A stretch of DNA of 9,588 nt from an uncultured Collinsella sp. (GTDB lineage: Bacteria; Actinomycetota; Coriobacteriia; Coriobacteriales; Coriobacteriaceae), in the NCBI GenBank assembly GCA_902489295.1, contig CABTZM010000065.1:1-9588 (forward strand). The letters run 5' to 3'. A model generated the notes under the pieces. It was given only the letters and a program-made list of their open reading frames with translations, was not told the DNA's origin and ran no database searches. Below, in pieces: positions 1 through 5,386 of the stretch (positions are counted from its first letter, which is position 1; every line of letters begins with the position of its first letter). Position numbers and translations under genes: made by a program.

Positions 1-377
1 TCCTCGCAGCACTGGTGCGTGGCGCCGTCCTCGCCCACCGAAATGCCGGCATGAGTAGCACCAATCTTGACGTTGAGGTGCGGGTAGCCGATGGAATTGC
101 GGACCTGCTCGTAGGCGCGACCGGCGGCAAACATCGCAAAGGTGCTCGCAAAAGCAACGCGGCCCGTGGTCGCGATGCCGGCGGCAAGACCCATCAGGTT
201 GCTCTCGGCAATGCCGGCGTCGTAGAAGCGCTCAGGGTGCGCAGCCTTAAACTTACCGGTCTGCGTGGCGGCGGCCAGGTCGGCATCGAGAACCACAAAG
301 TCATCGCGCTCATTGCCCAGCTCGACAAGTGCCTCGCCATAGCTAACGCGCGTGGCGGCTTTCTTGACGTCTGCCAT
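1..377 (-). CDS. Transketolase, C-terminal subunit (partial, cut by window edge)
   Basis: This is the pyrimidine-binding half of a split, cytoplasmic, thiamine-diphosphate-dependent transketolase, which moves two-carbon ketol units between sugar phosphates in the non-oxidative pentose phosphate pathway. Only the first 125 residues are in the window; a full C-terminal half is usually a little over 300. The sequence begins MADVKKAATR. It carries the family motif GIAESN at about 55-60, whose Glu58 should be the residue that activates the TPP aminopyrimidine, then the conserved FAMFAAGRAYEQVR stretch (80-93) and GATHQ at 118-122. The start ATG shares one base with the stop codon of the N-terminal half (TAATG), so the two are almost certainly translationally coupled and form one heterodimeric enzyme. 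A 1-deoxyxylulose-5-phosphate synthase or another TPP enzyme is less likely, given the immediately adjacent transketolase N-half. Assignment of family and start is secure. Confidence 0.93.
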   Translation of the reverse strand, partial: MADVKKAATRVSYGEALVELGNERDDFVVLDADLAAATQTGKFKAAHPERFYDAGIAESNLMGLAAGIATTGRVAFASTFAMFAAGRAYEQVRNSIGYPHLNVKIGATHAGISVGEDGATHQCCE

Positions 378-1207
378 TAGAGCTCCTCCCCTGCTGCTGC
401 GAGCTCGGCCATGGCCTGCTCAAACTGTTCATCGTTGGGTGCCTTGCCGTGCCAGCCCACCTGGTTTTCCATAAAGGAGACGCCCTTGCCCTTCACCGTC
501 TCGGCGATAATGGCCACGGACGAGTCGCTCACTTTGCGGGCCTCGGCAAAGGCGGCGGCAATCTGCGCCATGTCGTTACCGTCGGCGAGCTCGATCACAT
601 GCCACTTAAAGGCGCGGAACTTGTCAGCGAGCGGCATGGCCGAGTTGACTTCATCGATCGTGCCGTCAATCTGCAAGCCGTTGTGGTCGACGACGGCAAC
701 AAGATTGTCGAGCGCATGGTTGCCGGCGAACATGGCCGCCTCCCACACCTGGCCTTCCTCGCACTCACCGTCGCCCAGCAACGTGTAGACACGGTAGCCG
801 TCGCCCCAGTGCTTAGCGGCAAGCGCCATTCCAACTGCAGCAGAGATGCCCTGACCGAGCGATCCGGTGGACATATCGATGCCAGGGGCGTCGTTCATGT
901 TGGGATGGCCCTGCAGTCGGCTGCCAATATGACGGAGCGTCTCGAGCTCTTCGACGGGAAAATAGCCGCGATTTGCCAACACCGAATACAGGCCCGGCGC
1001 CGCGTGACCCTTGGAGAGCACAAAGCGATCGCGATCGGCCTTGTGAGGGTCGGCAGGATCGATATTCATTTCCTCAAAGTACAGATACGTCATGATGTCG
1101 GCAGCACCGAGCGATCCACCCGGGTGTCCCGACTTGGCCGCGTGAACCGCAGTCACGACACCCTTCCTGACCTCATTGGCGACCTTCGCCAGCTCCTGGT
1201 TGGTCAT
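377..1207 (-). CDS. Transketolase, N-terminal (TPP diphosphate-binding) subunit
   Basis: A 276-residue protein matching the usual length of the N-terminal half of split bacterial transketolases. It binds the diphosphate and Mg2+ of TPP. Visible motifs in order are SGHPGG (26-31), SKGHAAPGLY (65-74), STGSLGQG (113-120), and the TPP-binding block GDGE (145-148) ending at DHN (174-176). The reading frame extends farther upstream, but the start chosen is the ATG giving MTNQELAKVANE: it has an AGAGGAA ribosome-binding sequence just upstream, and family similarity begins here. It follows the transaldolase gene after a 63-bp gap containing a stem-loop and overlaps the C-terminal half by one base. 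With that half it would rebuild a complete transketolase. Whether it serves the sugar cluster only or is the cell's general transketolase cannot be told from the window. Confidence 0.95.
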   Translation of the reverse strand: MTNQELAKVANEVRKGVVTAVHAAKSGHPGGSLGAADIMTYLYFEEMNIDPADPHKADRDRFVLSKGHAAPGLYSVLANRGYFPVEELETLRHIGSRLQGHPNMNDAPGIDMSTGSLGQGISAAVGMALAAKHWGDGYRVYTLLGDGECEEGQVWEAAMFAGNHALDNLVAVVDHNGLQIDGTIDEVNSAMPLADKFRAFKWHVIELADGNDMAQIAAAFAEARKVSDSSVAIIAETVKGKGVSFMENQVGWHGKAPNDEQFEQAMAELAAAGEEL

Positions 1208-1230
1208 ACGAATTCCTCTCTTGAGAACAA

Positions 1231-1259
1231 CCCCGGCACCGGATGACGCGATGCCGGGG
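1231..1259 (-). promoter_or_regulatory. GC-rich stem-loop between transaldolase and transketolase genes
   Basis: Perfect 8-bp arms CCCCGGCA and TGCCGGGG are separated by 13 nt, starting 11 bases after the transaldolase stop codon. In the transcribed direction the stem is followed by TTGTTCT, not a clean U-run, so it is at best a leaky terminator. It could equally be an mRNA-processing or stabilising hairpin that sets the ratio of transaldolase to transketolase. The inverted repeat is directly visible; its role is inferred. Confidence 0.5.
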
Positions 1260-1270
1260 CAATCCACTCG

Positions 1271-1954
1271 TTAAGCCTGAGCGACGACCTTCTGCCAGTC
1301 AGCCTCAAAAGAGGCGAGGCCCTGGTCGGTCAGCGGATGATGCAGGCACTTCTTGAGAGCGGCCATGGGCACGGTCGCAATATCGGCACCGAGTAGCGCG
1401 GCCTGGGTCACGTGGTTGGGCGTACGAACCGAGGCGGTGATGATCTCGACGGTGTCGTCGACGTTCTTGCCCGTCCAGTCGTAGTTCTTAATGCAGGTCA
1501 CGACGTTGTCGAGCTGCGAGATACCGTCCTCGGCGATGTCATCGAAACGACCGACAAACGGGCTGATGTAGCGAGCACCGGCATTGGCGGCCATAAGGGC
1601 CTGCGTCGGCGAGAAGACGAGCGTCATGTTGACGCGCACGCCAGCATCGGCCAGTGCACGGCAGGCGGCAAGGCCGGCCTCGCACACGGGAAGCTTGACC
1701 ACGATGTTGGGGGCGAGGGCGGCAAGGCGCTTGCCCTCCTCGATCATACCCTCGGCAGTGGTAGCGGTAGACTCGGCGGAAACGGGCAGGCCCTCGCAGA
1801 GCTCGGCAATCTTGAGCATATGCGGCTCAAAGTCGGCAAGCTTGCCGCCGGTCTTGGCGTACAGGGACGGGTTGGTGGTAACACCGGCCAGGCAGCCCCA
1901 GCTCTTGGCCTCGGCGATCTCGTCCAGATTGGCGGTATCGATAAAGAACTTCAT
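1271..1954 (-). CDS. tal: Transaldolase, small TalC/MipB type
   Basis: A 227-residue class I aldolase-fold protein of the small transaldolase / fructose-6-phosphate aldolase family (usual length about 215-230). It would move a dihydroxyacetone unit from fructose 6-phosphate to erythrose 4-phosphate in the cytoplasm. Motifs are FIDTANLDEI (4-13), GVTTNPSL (24-31), the Schiff-base lysine in IVVKLPV (Lys87), and SPFVGRFDD (131-139). Two positions separate the functions in this family: Glu61 (SAEST) and Phe133 (PFVGR) are of the transaldolase type, whereas E. coli FSA has Gln and Tyr there. I therefore call transaldolase, not F6P aldolase. The start at MKFFIDT has AAGGAG eight bases upstream; the longer in-frame start is rejected because family similarity begins at MKFF. 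The gene follows kbaZ after an intrinsic terminator, and no clear promoter of its own was found. Confidence 0.92.
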   Translation of the reverse strand: MKFFIDTANLDEIAEAKSWGCLAGVTTNPSLYAKTGGKLADFEPHMLKIAELCEGLPVSAESTATTAEGMIEEGKRLAALAPNIVVKLPVCEAGLAACRALADAGVRVNMTLVFSPTQALMAANAGARYISPFVGRFDDIAEDGISQLDNVVTCIKNYDWTGKNVDDTVEIITASVRTPNHVTQAALLGADIATVPMAALKKCLHHPLTDQGLASFEADWQKVVAQA

Positions 1955-1961
1955 GGTGCAA

Positions 1962-1977
1962 ACTCCTTCGAAGGAAT
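1962..1977 (-). promoter_or_regulatory. Small hairpin covering the transaldolase ribosome-binding site
   Basis: The 12-base perfect palindrome TCCTTCGAAGGA contains nearly all of the AAGGAG Shine-Dalgarno of the transaldolase gene. In the mRNA, AUUCCU can pair with AGGAGU around a UCGA tetraloop (6 bp, one G-U), hiding the ribosome-binding site. The stem is short, so any effect on translation is uncertain. Confidence 0.4.
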
Positions 1978-1986
1978 CCAAAACTC

Positions 1987-2022
1987 AAAAAATAGGACAA
2001 AGGGGATGTCCCTTTGTCCTAT
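1987..2022 (-). terminator. Intrinsic terminator after kbaZ, upstream of transaldolase
   Basis: A perfect 13-bp inverted repeat (ATAGGACAAAGGG with CCCTTTGTCCTAT, 5-nt loop) is followed in the minus direction by TTTTTTGAGTTTT, the form of a strong rho-independent terminator. On the plus strand no U-run follows, so it acts only on minus-strand transcripts. It ends about 33 bases before the transaldolase ATG, which leaves little room for a separate promoter. Transaldolase and transketolase may therefore depend on read-through or regulated antitermination. Confidence 0.85.
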
Positions 2023-2024
2023 GT

Positions 2025-2060
2025 GCCGGGCCTGCGGCTGGGACATGCCCCAGGCCCGGC
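2025..2060 (-). promoter_or_regulatory. Second hairpin preceding the terminator, candidate antiterminator partner
   Basis: A perfect 10-bp inverted repeat, GCCGGGCCTG with CAGGCCCGGC, encloses 16 nt and lies between the kbaZ stop and the terminator. Its loop region carries, on the transcribed strand, GGGGCAUGUCCC. This is complementary, apart from one bulged base, to GGGACAUCCCC at the centre of the terminator hairpin (2002-2012). The two stem-loops can thus form as drawn, or be replaced by a long-range pairing that would break the terminator. The repeats are seen; the switch is inferred. Confidence 0.55.
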
Positions 2061-2079
2061 GTCGTGTAGGAAAAGCTAC

Positions 2080-3354
2080 TTAGTCCTCGAGAGCCTTCTC
2101 GATGCGGCTCGTGACGCCCTTGAGGTTAAGACCGACGACGTACTGCTTGATCGGGCGCTTGATGTGCTCGATCACAAAGCGCTTGCCGTCGATGTCCTGG
2201 GCAGCGAGGTTGCGATAGAGCTTCTCGACCTGCTCCTTGACCTCGGGATCGTTGAACGCATAGTGGCCGGAGACATCCAGGATCTTCAGGCTGAGCTCAT
2301 CGTCGGCAAGGATGTCATCGACCTGCAGGTTGACGTCGTCGCCAGTCATCCACTTGCGCCAGCGCTCGGTCTTGATAGCCTTGACCAGCAGCGTGTGATA
2401 CAGGTCGGAGGGGTCATCGCACAGACCGTTGTCGACCAGGATCTGCTCGGTGGCGCAGAGCTTGAGGTAGGCGCGGGTCTCCTCGGTGCCATACTGCGGA
2501 GCGACGTTGGAGGCGGTCACGTGTGCCGGGATGTGCTCGAGCAGCGTCGCGTCGTCCAGATAGTCGGCGTTGTGCTCCTTCAGGCCCACGCCATAGCGCT
2601 TGGCCATATCGGCAAGCTCGCGGGCGTTCTTGAAGTTGTAGTGACCGACCTGCTCCGTCCAGCGGGTAAGGGTGCCGGTCTGGCCGACGATAAAGGTGGG
2701 CATGGGGCACCCGCGCTTCTCGAGCTCGGGCTGCAGCTGAGAAATGAACTCCTCGTACTTATCGGTAGAGGTCAAGCCGCCATTGGTCTCCTCGGTACCG
2801 ACCTCATAGGCGACCTCGGGCAGGTTATGCTCGCGACGGTACTGCTCAAGGTAGTCGATAAGATCGATCGTGCGGCGAAGCACCACGTCGAGCGGAATAA
2901 CCTTGCCGATCTGATAGGGGTCCTTGGTGGGGTCGACCATCAGCAGGTCAAAGCCCGCCTCCATGTCGGCGACGAAGGACTTGCGGGCGAGCTCCATGGC
3001 CTCGTCCTCGGGCAGGTGGGCGTTACGCTCCTCGTCGCGCTGCCACGGACCGCCGTGATCTCGGCACAGGTAGTACGGACCGGTGTAACCCACCTCGTCG
3101 GCGACCTTCTTGATGTCGGCGGCAAAGCGCGTCTGGTCCCAACCGTTGACGTAGCCGGCGCCCATCTCGTCCATATCGACCTGGTTGCGGCTGGCGATAA
3201 ACATGGGCGGGAAATCCTCGTCCTTGGCAAGCTCGAACACGGCCTGAATCAGGTTGGGGCTCATGGGGCCAATGCCGACCATGGTTGCGTGATCGCCGCT
3301 ATCCTGCAGTTTGAGCATGCCCTGAACGGCCTGGCGGATGGTGAGGTTGGACAT
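2080..3354 (-). CDS. kbaZ: GatZ/KbaZ-family protein: class II tagatose-bisphosphate aldolase accessory subunit or ketohexose-6-P 4-epimerase
   Basis: A 424-residue cytoplasmic protein of the GatZ/KbaZ family, close to the family's usual length (about 420). Classical members stabilise the catalytic aldolase subunit GatY/KbaY; other members have been described as tagatose/fructose 6-phosphate 4-epimerases. Family-like blocks are IASRNQVD (53-60), RDHGGPW (98-104, the position of the usual GGDHLGPN), DPTKDP (141-146), EVGTEETNGG (184-193) and KEHNADYL (259-266, the position of EAHSTDYQ). The Asp/His/Glu residues at these places could bind a metal. The blocks are recognisable but diverged from E. 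coli GatZ/KbaZ, so the substrate is open. No GatY/KbaY gene or PfkB-type kinase lies nearby. The start is supported by GGAGAAGGAG upstream. The gene sits between the PTS permease and transaldolase, flanked by structured RNA on both sides. Family confidence is high, exact activity low. Confidence 0.82.
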   Translation of the reverse strand: MSNLTIRQAVQGMLKLQDSGDHATMVGIGPMSPNLIQAVFELAKDEDFPPMFIASRNQVDMDEMGAGYVNGWDQTRFAADIKKVADEVGYTGPYYLCRDHGGPWQRDEERNAHLPEDEAMELARKSFVADMEAGFDLLMVDPTKDPYQIGKVIPLDVVLRRTIDLIDYLEQYRREHNLPEVAYEVGTEETNGGLTSTDKYEEFISQLQPELEKRGCPMPTFIVGQTGTLTRWTEQVGHYNFKNARELADMAKRYGVGLKEHNADYLDDATLLEHIPAHVTASNVAPQYGTEETRAYLKLCATEQILVDNGLCDDPSDLYHTLLVKAIKTERWRKWMTGDDVNLQVDDILADDELSLKILDVSGHYAFNDPEVKEQVEKLYRNLAAQDIDGKRFVIEHIKRPIKQYVVGLNLKGVTSRIEKALED

Positions 3355-3395
3355 TTTGTTCTCCTTCTCCAGAGGATTTTTGACAAAAGTTCCCT

Positions 3396-3414
3396 GGGAC
3401 CCAGATGTGGGCCC
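3396..3414 (-). promoter_or_regulatory. Stem-loop just upstream of the kbaZ ribosome-binding site
   Basis: The transcribed strand reads GGGCCCA-CAUC-UGGGUCCC, a 7-bp stem with one bulged U, followed by AGGGAACUUUUGUC. It resembles a weak terminator or attenuator, with the U-rich part displaced by six bases. It lies between the larger interleaved repeat and the kbaZ Shine-Dalgarno. The pairing is visible; function is inferred. Confidence 0.4.
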
Positions 3415-3423
3415 TATCAGTAC

Positions 3424-3484
3424 GGATGGATTTTGTTGTGTAGGGGCGGTTGTGCGGAGTCAAATCCATCCCTCCGCACAACCG
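3424..3484 (-). promoter_or_regulatory. Interleaved inverted repeats (potential RNA pseudoknot) in the PTS-kbaZ gap
   Basis: Arms at 3447-3459 and 3472-3484 form a perfect 13-bp stem (CGGTTGTGCGGAG with its complement) around a 12-nt loop. Ten of those loop bases (3462-3471, AAATCCATCC) are a perfect complement of 3424-3433 (GGATGGATTT), outside the hairpin. In the minus-strand mRNA this gives a 13-bp hairpin whose loop can pair with a segment 13 nt downstream, the geometry of an H-type pseudoknot or of two competing structures. No U-run follows, so it is not a standard terminator. It begins 14 bases after the PTS stop codon. I do not recognise it as a known riboswitch class. Confidence 0.65.
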
Positions 3485-3498
3485 GAGTCCTTAAAGGT

Positions 3499-4971
3499 TT
3501 ACTTGGCCTGCTTATCGAGCGTGGGCTTCATGGCAATCAGGATTGCAGCGGCGACCACGGCGCCAATCACGATGTCCAGGCAGAACAGCGCGACGTTGTT
3601 GGTGGCAAGGGCGACGATAAAGCCACCGTGCGGGACGTAGCAGTCGATGCCCTGGAAGGCGGCAAGTGCCGCACCCACGGCAGAGCCGATGCAAATGCCG
3701 GGCAGGGTGTGACCGAGGTCCTTGACCGCGAAGGGGATAGCGCCCTCGGTAATACCGATGCAGCCCATGAACAGCGCGGAGATGCCCATCTGGCGGTCAG
3801 CGTCATCGAACTTGTTCTTGGCGATGAGCGCAGCGAGGCCACAGGCGATCGGGGGAACGGCGACGGCGACGCGGAACATACCGTTAGGACCGTAGATACC
3901 GGAGGCCATGATGGCCATGGTGAAGGTCGAGGCGGTCTTGTTGATGGGGCCACCCATATCGAAGGCGGTCATAACGCCAATGACCAGACCCAGGACAACT
4001 GCGGAACCGCCCTGCAGGCTGCCGAGCACGCCGGTGAGCCAGTCCATCACAAAGCCAAGCGGCGTGGCCAGGATGTAGATATAGGCCATGCCCAGGACAA
4101 GCGAGGTCAGAATCGGGATGATCAGGATGGGCATGATGGTCTGGATGGTGTTGTTGACCTTCCAGGTCTTCATCCAGCGGACAAAGTAGCCGCAGATGAC
4201 CGCCATGATCATGGCGCCCAAGAAGCCGGTCGAAACGCTGTTGCCGTTAGGGGTAACGACTGCGTTATTGACCAGGTAGCCCAGGACAAAACCGGGGGCG
4301 AGCGCGGGCTTGCCGGCCATCGAGTAGGAGATGTATGCCGCAAGCACCGGGATCATCATGGAGATGCCGGCCATGCCGATGGTGTTAAGGCTCACCATCA
4401 GCGGGTTCGTAACCTCCATGCCGTTGGCGCCGGCGGTACCGGATGCCAGCGAGAAGGCAAGAAACACGCCGCCGATAACGACGATGGGGATAAAATAGGA
4501 AACGCCGGTATTGAATGCATTGAGCAGCCTCTTGCCAGGATCGGCAAAGATAGACTGCTTGGACGCCGGTGTCGGGGCCTGCGGGGCAGCGGAGACGGCC
4601 TTCTTCTCTGCCTTGGCCTCGGCCTTGGGCGCGTCAACGGCGCCACCCGTCGCCTTGATGATCTCAATGGCCTGGTCGATGATCTTTACCGGATCGGCGA
4701 TTACATCAGAGGTGCCGACCTTCAGGAACTTGCCCTCGGCCATCTTCTGCTCAAAACGGTCCTCGTTCTCGACACCCACGTCGACGGACTCCAGGACCAG
4801 GTCGGCGGAGTCCACGTCTTCCTGCGTGAGCTCATTCTCGATACCCAGGCCACCCTGAGCCTCGACCTTGCACTCGATGCCACGGGCGGCGCATTCATCC
4901 TGAATCGCCTTCTGGGCCATATACGTGTGGGCGATACCCACAGTACAGGCGGCAACGCCTACGATCTTCAT
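3499..4971 (-). CDS. fruA: PTS fructose-family permease, IIBC (EIIB-EIIC fusion)
   Basis: A 490-residue inner-membrane phosphotransferase permease that imports and phosphorylates a sugar. The IIB domain (about 1-105) has a P-loop-like active site, AACTVGIAHTYMA (7-19), with Cys9 as the phosphorylated residue. Residues 109-140 form an Ala/Pro/Lys-rich linker. The IIC domain (about 145-485) has many hydrophobic segments and the fructose-family motifs PALAPG (222-227), MGGPINK (339-345) and GITEGAIPFA (406-415, Glu409). No IIA domain is present, so phosphate must come from a IIA encoded elsewhere. The chosen start, MKIVGVAAC, has an AGAGGGA site upstream and matches the IIB beginning; the longer frame adds 34 unrelated residues. 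It is the first gene of the minus cluster, divergent from a LacI-type regulator. Fructose-family membership is sure, but fructose as substrate is not: no 1-phosphofructokinase gene is adjacent. Confidence 0.93.
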   Translation of the reverse strand: MKIVGVAACTVGIAHTYMAQKAIQDECAARGIECKVEAQGGLGIENELTQEDVDSADLVLESVDVGVENEDRFEQKMAEGKFLKVGTSDVIADPVKIIDQAIEIIKATGGAVDAPKAEAKAEKKAVSAAPQAPTPASKQSIFADPGKRLLNAFNTGVSYFIPIVVIGGVFLAFSLASGTAGANGMEVTNPLMVSLNTIGMAGISMMIPVLAAYISYSMAGKPALAPGFVLGYLVNNAVVTPNGNSVSTGFLGAMIMAVICGYFVRWMKTWKVNNTIQTIMPILIIPILTSLVLGMAYIYILATPLGFVMDWLTGVLGSLQGGSAVVLGLVIGVMTAFDMGGPINKTASTFTMAIMASGIYGPNGMFRVAVAVPPIACGLAALIAKNKFDDADRQMGISALFMGCIGITEGAIPFAVKDLGHTLPGICIGSAVGAALAAFQGIDCYVPHGGFIVALATNNVALFCLDIVIGAVVAAAILIAMKPTLDKQAK

Positions 4972-5071
4972 TGCTTCCCTCTTTTCATAGAGTTGCGTGC
5001 GCAAGACACCGTTTGCGGAGGCCTCCGGAGCATCCCCTGCCGTTTGGACTTGCTGTCTTTTCGACAAGAAC

Positions 5072-5101
5072 AATATAGGTGCTCGTTTTTCTTAATGCCA
5101 G
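5072..5101 (-). promoter_or_regulatory. Candidate sigma-70 promoter for the PTS operon
   Basis: On the minus strand CTGGCA (5101-5096, 4 of 6 to TTGACA) is followed after 18 bp by TATATT (5077-5072, 5 of 6 to TATAAT). A start near 5065 would give a leader of roughly 95 nt before the PTS ATG. The -35 match is modest, so this is a candidate only. Confidence 0.4.
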
Positions 5102-5131
5102 CTTATTTCGGTAAACGCGCAGGTCAGAGCG

Positions 5132-5164
5132 TTGGTTATGCGATTTAGTTATGCGTTTAACCAA
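5132..5164. repeat. Inverted repeat with internal direct repeats, candidate operator
   Basis: TTGGTTA (5132-5138) and TAACCAA (5158-5164) form 7-bp inverted arms. Inside, GTTATGCG occurs twice, at 5135-5142 and 5148-5155, one and a quarter helical turns apart. The element lies upstream of the candidate PTS promoter and could bind the divergent LacI-type regulator or an activator. The repeats are seen; the binding is inferred. Confidence 0.4.
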
Positions 5165-5268
5165 AAATGAATCCTGCGATTTTGCCCTCGATTTCAAAAG
5201 TCAAGAAGTATTTGATTTTCTCGGTAGACGGCAGATGCGCATGCCGGTCACAAATTTCGACCCCACCC

Positions 5269-5290
5269 GTATGCCGCATTTGTTGCATAC
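5269..5290. repeat. 22-bp inverted repeat upstream of the regulator gene
   Basis: GTATGC and GCATAC lie 10 bp apart in an A/T-rich segment about 100 bp before the regulator start. Its size and place suit an autoregulatory operator of a LacI-family protein, but a 6-bp arm can arise by chance. Confidence 0.3.
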
Positions 5291-5373
5291 TCATATGAAA
5301 GGAAAAAGCCGCTCACCGAAGCGTATCCTTCACCAAGACTCAAAGTCATCATGTTGGAAAATGCTCATCTGTC

Positions 5374-5381
5374 GGAAGGAG
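5374..5381 (+). promoter_or_regulatory. Ribosome-binding site that fixes the GTG start of the regulator
   Basis: GGAAGGAG lies 5 bases before a GTG at 5387. The in-frame ATG at 5351 has no such sequence in front of it, so the GTG is preferred. It also makes the protein begin right at the DNA-binding domain, as is normal for LacI-family members. Confidence 0.8.
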
Positions 5382-5386
5382 TCGCT

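Larger units (their letters stand above)
4972..5386. promoter_or_regulatory. Divergent regulatory region between PTS operon and LacI-type regulator
   Basis: A gap of about 415 bp, visibly richer in A/T than its surroundings from about 5050 to 5350, without a credible gene on either strand. It holds a candidate minus-strand PTS promoter, a 33-bp inverted-repeat region with internal direct repeats, a 22-bp inverted repeat nearer the regulator, and several AAACGC / TATGCG-type motifs. GGTAAACGC (5110-5118) and GCGTTTAACC (5153-5162) resemble half-sites of LacI/GalR operators in opposite orientation. The PTS 5' untranslated part contains the palindromes GGAGGCCTCC (5017-5026) and CTCCGGAG (5023-5030). 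I could not assign a promoter for the regulator gene. Confidence 0.6.

Noticed and set aside
449..1246. Plus-strand open frame opposite the transketolase N-half
   Set aside because: It is an antisense shadow of a well-supported gene, with no ribosome-binding site and no family resemblance.
1271..1954. Fructose-6-phosphate aldolase as the function of the small transaldolase-family gene
   Set aside because: The two discriminating positions read Glu61 and Phe133, the transaldolase pattern, rather than Gln and Tyr of E. coli FSA.
3437..3463. Promoter for kbaZ (TTGACT and TACACA on the minus strand)
   Set aside because: The spacer is only 15 bp, the -10 match is poor, and both elements fall inside the interleaved inverted repeats, so the match is better explained by the RNA structure.
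3381..3484. T-box leader or a known sugar-responsive antiterminator site in the PTS-kbaZ gap
   Set aside because: No T-box AGGGTGGNACCGCG sequence and no recognisable RAT element is present; the downstream gene is not an amino-acid or tRNA-ligase gene.
2014..5148. A very long plus-strand open frame (1044 codons) across the PTS and kbaZ genes
   Set aside because: It is antisense to two clearly recognised genes and runs through their intergenic gap. Its translation is low-complexity (His, Gly, Asp, Leu rich) with no recognisable domain, as expected from GC-biased codons read on the opposite strand.
4985..5197. Possible 70-residue minus-strand protein in the divergent region
   Set aside because: It would start at TTG without a Shine-Dalgarno, covers the candidate PTS promoter and leader, and has no recognisable features.
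5351..5386. ATG at 5351 as the start of the LacI-type regulator
   Set aside because: It has no ribosome-binding sequence and would add 12 residues before the helix-turn-helix; the GTG at 5387 has GGAAGGAG at good spacing.
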